From: an uncultured Chthoniobacterales bacterium
Lineage (GTDB): Bacteria > Verrucomicrobiota > Verrucomicrobiia > Chthoniobacterales > CALDSX01
Assembly: GCA_937924445.1 (NCBI GenBank)
Contig: CALDSX010000058.1
Coordinates: forward strand, 1-41,167
Direction: 5' to 3'
DNA: 41,167 nucleotides
Below, piece after piece: positions 32,641-40,908 of this stretch. Both the position numbers and the translations under genes were made by a program. The notes under the pieces are model-generated. The model was not told the origin of the DNA, did not search any database, and saw only the letters and a list, made by a program, of their open reading frames with translations. The stretch's first letter is position 1. Each line of letters starts with the position of its first letter.

Positions 32641-33006
32641 GATACACTCTCCCTTGAATTCAATTCGACCCTCACTGAAGGGCGAATTTGAGTCAACAGA
32701 AAAAACCAGAAAAATTAGCGATCAAAGAATGGAGTTGCGACGGAACTTTGCCCACTTTTTTCATTTTCCGCATTTTCTGAAATCATACAATTAATCGTCT
32801 CCCAAATAATAATGGCGTATCTTGAGAAGCGCAGTTGTCGTTCACGAACAACATTCTATTCCCACACACGATAATTACCACCTCATTTCGTGCCAAGGGC
32901 CCTTCTCAGAAATAGACGTAACATTATTGTCCCCGGATAAAATTGGGGATCATTTGCCTGCTGTGTTAAATTGCGGCGTTTGTCATTCGGCTTGGATCGG
33001 TAAAGT
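32641..33006. other. Intergenic region upstream of the beta-barrel gene
   Basis: This 366-base region lies between two minus-strand genes and holds the leader of the beta-barrel gene with the inverted repeat at 32662-32688. A perfect palindrome TTGAATTCAA is at 32654-32663. A plus-strand open frame from 32822 runs antisense into the aldolase gene and looks like a shadow. No known RNA was recognised. Confidence 0.45.
32662..32688 (-). promoter_or_regulatory. Bulged hairpin in the leader of the beta-barrel gene
   Basis: AATTCG and CCCT (32662-32672) pair with AGGG and CGAATT (32679-32688) around CACTGA, with one bulged base: about 10 bp in all. It lies about 20 bases upstream of ATG 32640, next to the ribosome binding site, so it could be an operator or an mRNA control element. 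Confidence 0.4.
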
Positions 33007-33993
33007 TCACGGGAGGCGTTGCCGAAGTTTTTCCAACATGGAGTTTAGACTTAAACGCGTCTCCTGGCAGAAAGCAGAAGCTTCCGCAAAGCCACACTCC
33101 GCAAGCAAACATGCCAATTTTGTCCGCATGTCGTTGAAATGCCGCATTTCCAAAGGGCTCATGGGATGAGGCCCCCGTCCCACTTGAAAACCGCGAAGGC
33201 CAACTCCTTCGCGAAAGCCCTCCGGAAAATTCCCCGCCGAAAACATGGTTTTGATGACTTCTAGGAGCTTGAACTGAATGCGTTTTGCCTCCTGAATATT
33301 CCCTTCAAGAAAGGAGTCGTAGAGCTTCATAACAGCCTCGGGCGCGACTCCGCTGGCAGCGACCGTGCCTCCGTCAGCACCCATTAAAAGAGCGGGAAGG
33401 AGAATTTCTTCACAACCTATGAGACATGCAAAATCAGAGCGAATCGACTTTACCTCATTTAAGGTATCCATAAAGCGCGGCATATCCCTGCTACTATCTT
33501 TAATCCCCACAATACGAGGACAATCCGCCGCAAGTCTTTTGACCACATCCAGGCTTATTTCATTGGAGAACTGTGGAATGTTGTATAACAGAATGTCGAT
33601 GGGGGTCTGCTCTGCGATTTCACGAAAGTATTGCTCAATACTGGCTTGGCTTACTTTGAAATAGTACGGGCCGGTCACTGAAACCGCCTGGCAACCGAGT
33701 TCTGCATAACGACGGCATGCCTGCAAGACCATGCTGATGTTGGGCTCAGCCGCACCTGCCAAAATGGGCACCCGGCCTTTGGTCTCATCCGCAATAATTT
33801 CCACAACGCGGAGTCTTTGTTCAAAACTCAGGCGGATAAATTCTCCCGTGCTTCCGTTAGGATAAAGCCCTGAAATACCCTTATCAATCAGCCAATTGAT
33901 ATAGCGACGCAACTCTTTCTCGTTGATGCTGTAATCGCTGCGCATTGGCACAATGTTGGGTGTGTAAATACCAAGAATTTTGTTAATTTTCAT
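33007..33993 (-). CDS. Dihydrodipicolinate synthase family aldolase
   Basis: A 328-residue TIM-barrel Schiff-base lyase of the DapA/NanA family. From ATG 33993 the signatures are GLYPNGSTGEF (residues about 43-53), YNIPQFS with catalytic Tyr 137, and GIKDSS with Schiff-base Lys 165. The NGSTGE motif and the longer C-terminal tail (about 30 extra residues) make housekeeping DapA less likely; sialic-acid, keto-sugar-acid or other pyruvate aldolases are possible. A TTG just before the ATG would add one residue. It stands alone on the minus strand upstream of the barrel gene. Confidence 0.85.
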   Translation of the reverse strand: MKINKILGIYTPNIVPMRSDYSINEKELRRYINWLIDKGISGLYPNGSTGEFIRLSFEQRLRVVEIIADETKGRVPILAGAAEPNISMVLQACRRYAELGCQAVSVTGPYYFKVSQASIEQYFREIAEQTPIDILLYNIPQFSNEISLDVVKRLAADCPRIVGIKDSSRDMPRFMDTLNEVKSIRSDFACLIGCEEILLPALLMGADGGTVAASGVAPEAVMKLYDSFLEGNIQEAKRIQFKLLEVIKTMFSAGNFPEGFREGVGLRGFQVGRGPHPMSPLEMRHFNDMRTKLACLLAECGFAEASAFCQETRLSLNSMLEKLRQRLP

Positions 33994-34739
33994 CAAGTGA
34001 AGGTAAAAAGTCTCGTAGCAGCATCGGACTCCTTAGAGGTGATGCGAGCAATGGCATATGAAGAAATCCAAAGAAAAACGTCGTGACGGCTACAGGAAGT
34101 CAAATCATGACCAGCCTGTCAAGCGCACCTAAGTTATTCAAACAAAAACTTCAATCAAAATTTCCTAACGTTTTGAATAAAGAACCGGGCTTTTAATGGG
34201 ACGTGTTCGCGAAAACATCGCGTTTTCAGAGGGAAATAGTAAAGCGCCGAAAAGATGACGCCCTCTTGATCTCTCTCGATACGCAAAAGTCGCTAATACT
34301 GAGAAGATTCCTTCTCACATGAACAATCACCCATCCCCCCGAGCTCACCGATTATCCTTTTGGCGATGGCAATCATTGCCTTGACCGGGCCTCGAAGAGC
34401 TGTCTGCAGCATGCCATGTCCGATTGGCGTGGCGCAACTCGGGCCTGTAGCTCTATGATTGTCAAACTGATGGTTCTCAAATCCCTCCAAAATCCTATGG
34501 ACGAGGGCTGGATAGAATGACGCTCTAGCAATGGCGTAAAATCAACGCATAAATTCAGTTCATACTTCAGTAGCGGCTAAGCAGCGGCATTATTCATTCC
34601 GCCGAAGCTCCCCAAAAGCGATTGGGCAATTAGAGATGGCGTGGAAGGCTAAACTCAATCGAAGCTGTTATTTAGTTAGTTCGCTGATATCTCAGCGGGT
34701 TGGGTTGTGATTGATTTTGCTCTGAGGTCAAAGGCTCGC
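33994..34739. other. Decayed intergenic region left of the IS3 relic
   Basis: No intact gene here. On the minus strand a frame around 34293-34490 reads plausibly (MLQTALRGPVKAMIAIAKR) but has no ATG at a sensible place and no family I know, so it may be a remnant. A hairpin CGCTGA-TATC-TCAGCG is at 34682-34697. The rest is stop-rich on both strands. The nearby IS3 relic suggests this is a site of past insertion and loss. Confidence 0.4.
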
Positions 34740-35516
34740 TGGGTTTGGTTGCCTTCCTATGGCTTCCACCGCCACTCAAAAGCCTCCACGCAAAAGGTGT
34801 CATCAAGTGTTTTGGAGAACTTCAAAAAATTCCCCGCTCGTGTTTTCCGGTGCATGATCACTACAAAATAAGCTCACCTCCCGCGCCATCGGGCTGTCGG
34901 TCGCCTTGGCACATCATACCTTATTGGTCTGGAGTACCTCTCGATTCCCGAAGCACACACGGGTTGGTCTGCCCCCGACCGATCGGTTGCTGGTTCTCGC
35001 CTTTCGATAAATTGCTTCCAGCCCCATGCACCTCATCACCCTCCGGCGACTTGCTCCCGTCGTTCCTTCCTTTCTTCAAAAGCTAATGTCTCATCCGTCG
35101 GACTACAACCTCTGATAATCGTAAATGCATCTCATCGCTCCGCCATGCCATATCAGAATCTTCGGGGCAAGATCCCTGGGTAGGCAACCTTTTAAGCCGG
35201 TGGCAGTTGAGGCCCACAATCTCCCGCCGCCGCCGCACACTCAGGTGGTAATCTCTCTTCTCCAACATCGCCCCGCTCATGGAGTGATCCCCATCTCCCT
35301 GCATTTTTTAAGCCACTCTACCTCAACAACTAACTGTCTCACGTTGAGCTCAAGTCGCGCTTTTTCTCTCTCGTGCTGCTCTGCACGCTCGGCATAGCCC
35401 TCGCCGCCCTTGAAAACTCCGAACGCCGACTTCGGCATCTGACCCTCCCACTGAGTTATTCTTACTCGGGCAAGTTGATGATTTGGAAATCCAAGGATTT
35501 GGCTCGACGGGAGCCT
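34740..35516 (-). pseudogene. IS3-family transposase relic (orfA C-terminus plus broken orfB)
   Basis: This was found by translating the minus strand across frames. From 35516 to 35277 an open frame gives an orfA C-terminal end: RVRITQW, a VFKGGEGYAERAEQ stretch, then QLVVEVEWLKK, as in IS3 orfA proteins. An ATGA overlap at 35280 starts orfB: LSVRRRREIVGLNCHRL, DEMHLRL and RRMRH, followed by a TAG. After a frameshift comes SRRRVMRCMGLEAIYRKARTS (near 34980-35060), a hallmark of IS3 orfB. A third frame near 34760-34900 gives VVIM and then FSKTLDDTFCVEAFE, matching the LSNTLD..FCVEALE part of the DDE domain. At least two frameshifts and three stops kill it. The N-terminal helix-turn-helix and the C-terminal catalytic Glu region are missing. 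Confidence 0.85.
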
Positions 35517-35942
35517 CTAGAACCAGTATGGACCTATGAGCAGATCGAGTGGCTTCTGGAGAAGAGACCCTACGTAGTGAAGCCGCCCGAAGTGAATCGT
35601 ACTCATGTGTTTTGGCATACATGGCTTACTTCTTGGAACAACACTTTTTACATTACATTCTCAATCTTTGGAGATCCTGATTATCTCGATCACAACCCTC
35701 GCATGCGCGGTGTCGGGGCATTGCGCAGCATGACTGGAGAAATTGAAGGTCCATACGAATCCCTGGATAAAGTCGGTGGACAGGTCGGTTATGACCCTGA
35801 GCCTTGGGTGTTTCACTTCTTCTCACTGGATGGCAAACTTTTTTGCCATGACTTCGTGAACTTTAAATCGTGTGTCGCTGAGGCTGACCTTAGAAAACTC
35901 GGTTGGCGTTGGGATTGGCGGAGAGTGGATGGCAGGCAATAG
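35478..35942 (+). CDS. Hypothetical protein, probably 5'-truncated by the IS3 relic
   Basis: A 154-residue frame from ATG 35478, giving MIWKSKDLARREPLEPVWTY and later WLTSWNNTFYITFSIFGDP and PEPWVFHFFSLDGK. I recognise no family. The same frame is open upstream to GTG 35373 and beyond, but that part lies on the complement of the IS3 orfA relic, so it is probably not native. The true 5' end may have been lost to the insertion. It ends at TAG 35940-35942 and the next frame continues in the same phase after a second TAG. Confidence 0.5.
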   Translation: MIWKSKDLARREPLEPVWTYEQIEWLLEKRPYVVKPPEVNRTHVFWHTWLTSWNNTFYITFSIFGDPDYLDHNPRMRGVGALRSMTGEIEGPYESLDKVGGQVGYDPEPWVFHFFSLDGKLFCHDFVNFKSCVAEADLRKLGWRWDWRRVDGRQ

Positions 35943-35948
35943 ATGTAG

Positions 35949-36356
35949 ATGCAGCGTGGCGATCTCGATACGCTGGAAGATATCGCCGGGCGTTCGATGT
36001 ATGTTTTCCATAGCAGTGGCCGGGTAGGGGAGAACCGAATGGACGACATCTTCACTTACGATGTCAACTTGCTGGAGGCACAATCGCCTTGGGGGCGCTC
36101 TGTTGCATTCCTCACGCTGCCGCGAGGCATCGCTTTCAAGACCGTAACGGCTACTGGTGGTCAAGTATGTTCTGTGCCGACCAGAGTGGCCCCATGGTGG
36201 GTGCGGTTTGGGCTTATTCCACTGCGGGTGACTCATGGCGCGGATGGTTATATTCGTGTGGACGTTGAAGATCACCCTGACGAGTATCAGAAACTCATCA
36301 TCGGCGGCGGCGAGATCGCCGAAGTCAAGACGGTTTTGGACACTTTGCAACCGTAG
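35949..36356 (+). CDS. Hypothetical protein in phase with the preceding frame
   Basis: A 135-residue frame from ATG 35949 (MQRGDLDTLEDIAGRSMYVF) that ends in GGGEIAEVKTVLDTLQP. I recognise no family and see no signal peptide. It is in the same reading frame as the upstream fragment, separated only by TAG-ATG-TAG. It could be a separate small gene or the rest of one gene broken by two stops. Codon use looks protein-like. Confidence 0.5.
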   Translation: MQRGDLDTLEDIAGRSMYVFHSSGRVGENRMDDIFTYDVNLLEAQSPWGRSVAFLTLPRGIAFKTVTATGGQVCSVPTRVAPWWVRFGLIPLRVTHGADGYIRVDVEDHPDEYQKLIIGGGEIAEVKTVLDTLQP

Positions 36357-36853
36357 CCCAGTGCGTCACGCCGAAGCGAAACAAAGAAAGACCGAAAGAT
36401 TCACAAGTTCATGACCAAGAAGGTAACGCATAGAGGTCCGACGAGTGATCCTTGCCGCTAGGACTAAAGTCCATGTTATAGGCTGTAAGGAACCGGAGGA
36501 GAGATAGATTGCATTTGATTGTGCGTCGACAATGGCTCCTTCGGTATTTCCAGTTGATCCGCTAGGCTTTTTCTTGGCTTCTTGTGGCTACGTGCTCAGC
36601 CGATCGTTAAAAACGGGTGTTTCCTGAGTAAAATATGTTTTGCGGCCAATTTTTAAGTGTTTCTAGTTCTTGAATGAATACCACCCGTTGTGAAAAAGAA
36701 GTATGTTTGCAAAAAAGACCCGCGTTGTCTTACTACAACTAGCAGTTGTCAGTTTAATTTTTAAAGTTCAAGCTTAGGTGGAGCTTGGGTGTGCCGGAGT
36801 TTTAGCCAGTTAAAGTTTATGTTTGGGGAAAAGGTTTTTTAGGCTTCGGAGTG
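36357..36853. other. Intergenic region with short hairpins
   Basis: These 497 bases hold no gene I can support. Small inverted repeats include GGAC-TAAA-GTCC at 36462-36473, ACAACT-AGC-AGTTGT near 36734-36748 and CAAGCT/AGCTTG near 36769. Any could be a decayed repeat element. No terminator with a T-run is clear. Confidence 0.4.
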
Positions 36854-37126
36854 TTACCAGCCACGACCGTAACCGCTGCGGTAATACATTGAGTTCACTT
36901 TGCCTCGGCGATCCCCGACGAGTCCTCCAACAGCTCCTCCTATGGCTGCACCACCCCAGGAGTTTCCTCCTTTGACATTGTTACCGATAATCGCACCTGT
37001 GGCTGCCCCAACGGCAACACCCCCTGCACGTCCCCGCCTGACAAAAGGATCCGGATGTACGCACGAGGAAAATGCGAACATTGAGGCTAATAAAAAAACT
37101 AACGCGATTGGAAACTTAAATTTCAT
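36854..37126 (-). CDS. Glycine-zipper lipoprotein
   Basis: A 90-residue protein with a signal peptide and a lipobox-like FSSC (Cys 22), then a glycine-zipper stretch (GVAVGAATGAIIGNN and WGGAAIGGAVGGLVGD) as in SlyB/YMGG-type outer-membrane proteins. Such proteins pack in or under the outer membrane. It is 27 bases downstream of the EF-hand lipoprotein gene on the same strand, so the two likely form an operon. Confidence 0.85.
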   Translation of the reverse strand: MKFKFPIALVFLLASMFAFSSCVHPDPFVRRGRAGGVAVGAATGAIIGNNVKGGNSWGGAAIGGAVGGLVGDRRGKVNSMYYRSGYGRGW

Positions 37127-37153
37127 GATCCGAGGGTTTTTAAGAAGAGGTTT

Positions 37154-37606
37154 TCAGTTATTTTTTGTTTGTAGTGATGCAGCTTTGGCTTCCATTTCTT
37201 TCAAATAAGCGGCTGCCTCATCACGGGAGATGCCGCCATCTTTATTTGAATCAATATCTCGAAATAAACTTTCGCCAATCTGTTTGTCTTTAAAATGTTT
37301 TTCTGCCTCAGCGAAACTTACTGAGCTGTTTCGGTCGGCATCCAATTCGAGGAATAAATTTTTCTTCGCGTTGGGATTGATAATAGTCCATTCTTCAAAT
37401 GTCACTTGTCCATCGCTGTTTGCATCAGCTTGTGCAAAAATCGCTCGCAGCGTGTAATTACTGAATTCAACATTACTGAGCAAACCGTTGCCGTCTTTGT
37501 CTGCATCACGAAAGCGATCCTCCCTTTGGCAGGAAACCAAACCAAGACCCACAATAACTAGGGCCACGAAGACAGAACACGACGGGGTAATGTTGCACTT
37601 TTTCAC
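37154..37606 (-). CDS. EF-hand lipoprotein with four calcium-binding loops
   Basis: A 150-residue exported protein with a lipobox LVSC (Cys 26) and four EF-hand loops: 36-47 (DKDGNGLLSNVE), 61-72 (DANSDGQVTFEE), 89-100 (DADRNSSVSFAE, with Ser for the usual Gly) and 119-130 (DSNKDGGISRDE). All keep the acidic first and last positions, so calcium binding is expected in the periplasm or on the outer membrane. The start is GTG 37606. It is paired with the glycine-zipper lipoprotein. Confidence 0.88.
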   Translation of the reverse strand: MKKCNITPSCSVFVALVIVGLGLVSCQREDRFRDADKDGNGLLSNVEFSNYTLRAIFAQADANSDGQVTFEEWTIINPNAKKNLFLELDADRNSSVSFAEAEKHFKDKQIGESLFRDIDSNKDGGISRDEAAAYLKEMEAKAASLQTKNN

Positions 37607-37824
37607 GAAACACCATCTCTTCTCAGGTTCTTAAAGTCAAGGATCGAAATGCGTTTAAATAGGTTTTCCCTGAATTTTAAGAATACTCTTTTGCCCGTTG
37701 CCAGTGCTTAAACGGTTCGACGTTTAAAAACAGCTCAGGAACCAAGTTTGATTAGGTGAAATGGAGGAACTGTTGCAGTTGACAAAAGTTCTCAGCTACC
37801 CCGCCGAGCAATTAGGGCGACTCT

Positions 37825-38775
37825 TCAGAACTGGTAGACGAGTTTGAACAGTAGAAAATCTCCCTCGAGACGTTTGCGGGTTTCCAACTCGGGGAGCCAG
37901 CGGGCCTCAAGAACAAGCGTGTTTTCACCAATCGGAAGTATGTATCCCAGAGCGGGACCAATACCGGCGGTTTTGCCTTTGAAGCTGCCCAGCTTCGCAC
38001 CGGCACCGCTGTCTCCTTCGAACTGTTCATAGTAGAACGCATTGAATCCAAGACTCAAAAAACCGGATCCAACAGGCAGAAGCTGTTGAACGCTGGCATC
38101 GACGTGAAAAGAAGAGCCACTTTGATAATCCGTCTTCTCGTTTTTCGTATTGAGCATCACGCCTGTAAAGACGGAGGCATTGAATCCGCTCTTTTGATTA
38201 TTGTATGAAAATTGGAGGGTCGGGTCGAAGGTCCAATAATTTTTTCCTACGTTGGCAAAGGACCCCTTCTTAAAGTCTCCAGTGGGGGCATAAATCGGGA
38301 GAAAGGTGCTGATTTGCCATGAATCAAACTTCCAAGCCATCATAGCCGGAATGAGCGTAATGTCGCCGATGCCATCAGTCTTCTCTTTGCGGGGTATTGA
38401 ATAGCCGAGTGCCTGGATTTTAGCAGTCACGCTCATCCACTGATAAGGTAAAAAAGCACCAACAGTGTAGTGGGAACCCAGAATAGGGCTCTCGAAGGTA
38501 TAGAGGCCGCCCAAAATGAAAGCGTCGGATGTGACATCGAGGTTTGACGTGACAAGCCCGGCATTGGGGAAGCGTTTGGATGCCGCCGCGTCACCTGAGT
38601 AATGGAGATACAATGGCTCAATTACCCATCCACCTTTCGTCGGGGGAAGATCAATCAGCGTGGCGGCATTTCCAGGCACATAACGACCTGCTCCGCCTTC
38701 ATCTGCGTAAACCAGTGAACTGAGAGCGAGAGAGAAGACGGCGGATTTGAAAAGGTGGCTCATAAATTTAAACAT
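37825..38775 (-). CDS. SphA/MetA-type outer-membrane beta-barrel protein
   Basis: A 316-residue exported protein with a signal peptide (cleaved near VYAD) and a barrel ending in Phe. Features such as GRYVPGNAATLIDLPPTKGGW, DGIGDITLIPAMMAW and FSYNNQKSGFNASVF fit the family annotated as MetA-pathway phenol degradation proteins or SphA-like transporters, which are mostly channels of unknown substrate. Both ATG 38775 and ATG 38763 are possible starts. No degradation enzymes are nearby. Confidence 0.8.
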   Translation of the reverse strand: MFKFMSHLFKSAVFSLALSSLVYADEGGAGRYVPGNAATLIDLPPTKGGWVIEPLYLHYSGDAAASKRFPNAGLVTSNLDVTSDAFILGGLYTFESPILGSHYTVGAFLPYQWMSVTAKIQALGYSIPRKEKTDGIGDITLIPAMMAWKFDSWQISTFLPIYAPTGDFKKGSFANVGKNYWTFDPTLQFSYNNQKSGFNASVFTGVMLNTKNEKTDYQSGSSFHVDASVQQLLPVGSGFLSLGFNAFYYEQFEGDSGAGAKLGSFKGKTAGIGPALGYILPIGENTLVLEARWLPELETRKRLEGDFLLFKLVYQF

Positions 38776-39373
38776 AGTAGTTAAACTCTGTAATCATTCA
38801 AAAGATCGTTCAAGCCCAACTTTATAAAAATATAAAAGATTTGAAACCCATCTAAAACAAAGCAGATAGTGAGTCTTTTTCGCGCAACTCAAATCTCAGC
38901 GAACCGGCCATAACCTTGAGATCACAGTCTGTAGCTTCTCAAGTATCGGTCTCAAAGCAGGGGCCCGCATTCGAGTGGAAGAGACAGGGAACTCTATCGA
39001 GAGAAAAGCTGTGCAGGCGTGCCTGGCGGTTGGGAGAGAATCAGAGTAAACAGCGTTTTTTTATCCTAAAGCTGATTTGGATGCGGCATTATGGGCTCTT
39101 GTACCAGCGTCAAACGCTACGTTGGCTGTATCCGTTTATCAGCACAAGTTGAGATTACGAATCAGCTAATTTTTGACCTGTCCACCATCATTTATTCGAA
39201 TTTTTTGATTGCCAAACGGCAGGGAATCGTGCATTCAACTCTTTGCAGCTCCCGAAGACGTGATCTAAGCGCCAAGCAGATTTAGGTCAATCCGACTTTT
39301 GAAGCTGGCTGAGACGTGAAGATATCGCGGCTCATAGCCCCGTTTTTCAAATAGACTCCTAAACACTAGCACT
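38776..39373. other. Intergenic region before mgtE
   Basis: These 598 bases lie between the divergent barrel gene and mgtE. Open frames (for example from 38916) lack protein character. I looked for an M-box type Mg2+ riboswitch before mgtE and did not see its conserved parts. Promoters for both genes should be here but no box is clear. Confidence 0.4.
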
Positions 39374-40729
39374 ATGGATACAGAGACCGAGCACGACAAA
39401 ATTCAGCAATTTATTCAAGAAAAAAAATGGGCTGAGCTTCGTTCCTATTTACAACCAGTTGCGGCTGAAGAACTGGTGAGAGTATTTGAGCAACTGTCCG
39501 CGGGTGATCGGGTTTTGCTGTTTCGGTGCCTGACAAGGGAACAGTCTGCCGACCTCTTTTCGATGATGGACGAGGAGAATCAACTCGCCTTGCTCAATCA
39601 ATTCAGCGATCAGGAAACGCGCGATGTGCTGGCGGAAATGAGCGTGGACGATCGGACGTTTCTCTTTGAAGAGATGCCTGCTCCGGTCACGCAAAAGTTA
39701 CTGAATCTTTTACCGCCTGAGGATCGCAAAGAATCTCTTCAGCTTCTAGGATATCCAGAGGGCAGTGTGGGGCGATTGATGAGTCCCGAGTTCGCGGAAG
39801 TTCAAAAGAATTTATCGGTTGCAGAGGCCATGCAGGAAATCAAACGCCAGGCCGCTGAGAGTGAAACGCTTAATATGATTTACGTAGTGGATGACAAGGG
39901 CAAACTGCTCGACGCGATTCGTCTGCGCCGTTTTATTTCCGCGCCCGATGGGGCCGCGGTTGCCTCGCTCATGGATGGTCGGTTCACCGCACTCAAGGCC
40001 TTCGATCCCGAAGAAGAGGCGGTAAAGCTTATGAGAGTTACCGGATATTTTGCTTTGCCAGTCACTGACTCTGAGGGAGTTCTGCTTGGCGTGGTGACTG
40101 CGGATGATGTCCTGGATGTCGCTGTCGAAGGAGCCACGGAGGACATCCATAAAGGTGGTGCCATCAAACCATTGGATGCGAATTATCTCAAAGCGCCCCT
40201 TGCCATGCTTTACTCACGTCGCATCTCCTGGCTGATTATTCTTGTCTTTATGAATATTTTTTCCGGTGCAGGGATTGCGCACTTCGAATCGCTCATCGAG
40301 TCGGTGGTTGCGCTTGTATTTTTCCTGCCGCTGCTCATTGACAGTGGCGGAAATGCTGGTTCTCAGGCAGCAACACTCGTCATCCGTAGTATGGCGCTTG
40401 GTGAAATTCGGATAGCCGATTATTTGCGTGTGGCGTGGCGTGAAGTCAGAGTATCTCTTTTGTTGGGACTGACGATGTCTTTGGCTGTTTTCTTTTTGGG
40501 TTGGTGGCGTTCCGGGCTTGAAATCGCTGTGGTGGTCTCCCTTGCCATGACCTGTATTGTGTTATTGGGAAGTCTGGTTGGCATGTCGCTGCCATTTATC
40601 CTACGAATTCTTAAACAGGATCCCGCGGCAGCCAGTGCCCCGCTTGTGACCTCAATTTCCGACATCTTGGGGGTCTTAATCTACCTTGGAATCGCTTCTG
40701 CGATGTTGAGTCATCTAATGGAAAAATAG
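39374..40729 (+). CDS. mgtE: Magnesium transporter MgtE
   Basis: A 451-residue MgtE Mg2+ channel/transporter. The N-terminal superhelical domain (residues about 10-130, with LLNLLPPEDRKESLQLLGYP), two CBS domains (about 135-255, ending GVVTADDVLDV), the connecting helix and a five-helix membrane domain (from about 280) are all there. The pore region includes FFLPLLIDSGGNAGSQAATL, the family signature. It starts at ATG 39374, with the CRISPR array 180 bases after its stop. Confidence 0.96.
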   Translation: MDTETEHDKIQQFIQEKKWAELRSYLQPVAAEELVRVFEQLSAGDRVLLFRCLTREQSADLFSMMDEENQLALLNQFSDQETRDVLAEMSVDDRTFLFEEMPAPVTQKLLNLLPPEDRKESLQLLGYPEGSVGRLMSPEFAEVQKNLSVAEAMQEIKRQAAESETLNMIYVVDDKGKLLDAIRLRRFISAPDGAAVASLMDGRFTALKAFDPEEEAVKLMRVTGYFALPVTDSEGVLLGVVTADDVLDVAVEGATEDIHKGGAIKPLDANYLKAPLAMLYSRRISWLIILVFMNIFSGAGIAHFESLIESVVALVFFLPLLIDSGGNAGSQAATLVIRSMALGEIRIADYLRVAWREVRVSLLLGLTMSLAVFFLGWWRSGLEIAVVVSLAMTCIVLLGSLVGMSLPFILRILKQDPAAASAPLVTSISDILGVLIYLGIASAMLSHLMEK

Positions 40730-40853
40730 GCTTAGTCGTGCTGATAAAATCATTTTATAATACGAGAGAAAGGCTTATATAACATTTTAGAACTTAACGA
40801 ATTTGGCTTCCCTGGGCGATGAGGTAACAAATGTTCGGGTCGCGTTCGATTGA

Positions 40854-40874
40854 GTCTCAACCGGTGGAAGCGAC
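40854..40874. repeat. Probable decayed terminal CRISPR repeat
   Basis: This 21-base stretch (GTCTCAACCGG...GCGAC) resembles both ends of the CRISPR repeat with the central hairpin lost. On the minus strand it starts GTCGC and ends CGGTTGAGAC, against GTCGC and CGGATTGAAAC in the repeat. It lies 34 bases from the first intact repeat, the length of the array's spacers. Confidence 0.5.
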
Positions 40875-40908
40875 TGCCAAAGTTCTGTAAGGATTTTAGT
40901 GATCTTTT

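Noticed and set aside
32822-33169. A 115-residue plus-strand frame
   Set aside because: Its second half is antisense to the DapA-family gene and the first half has no family or start signal.
38916-39152. A 78-residue frame before mgtE
   Set aside because: The composition is rich in Arg, Gln and Ser without domains, and there is no start context; it looks like random open sequence.
39200-39373. Magnesium riboswitch before mgtE
   Set aside because: I looked for the conserved parts of the M-box and did not find them.
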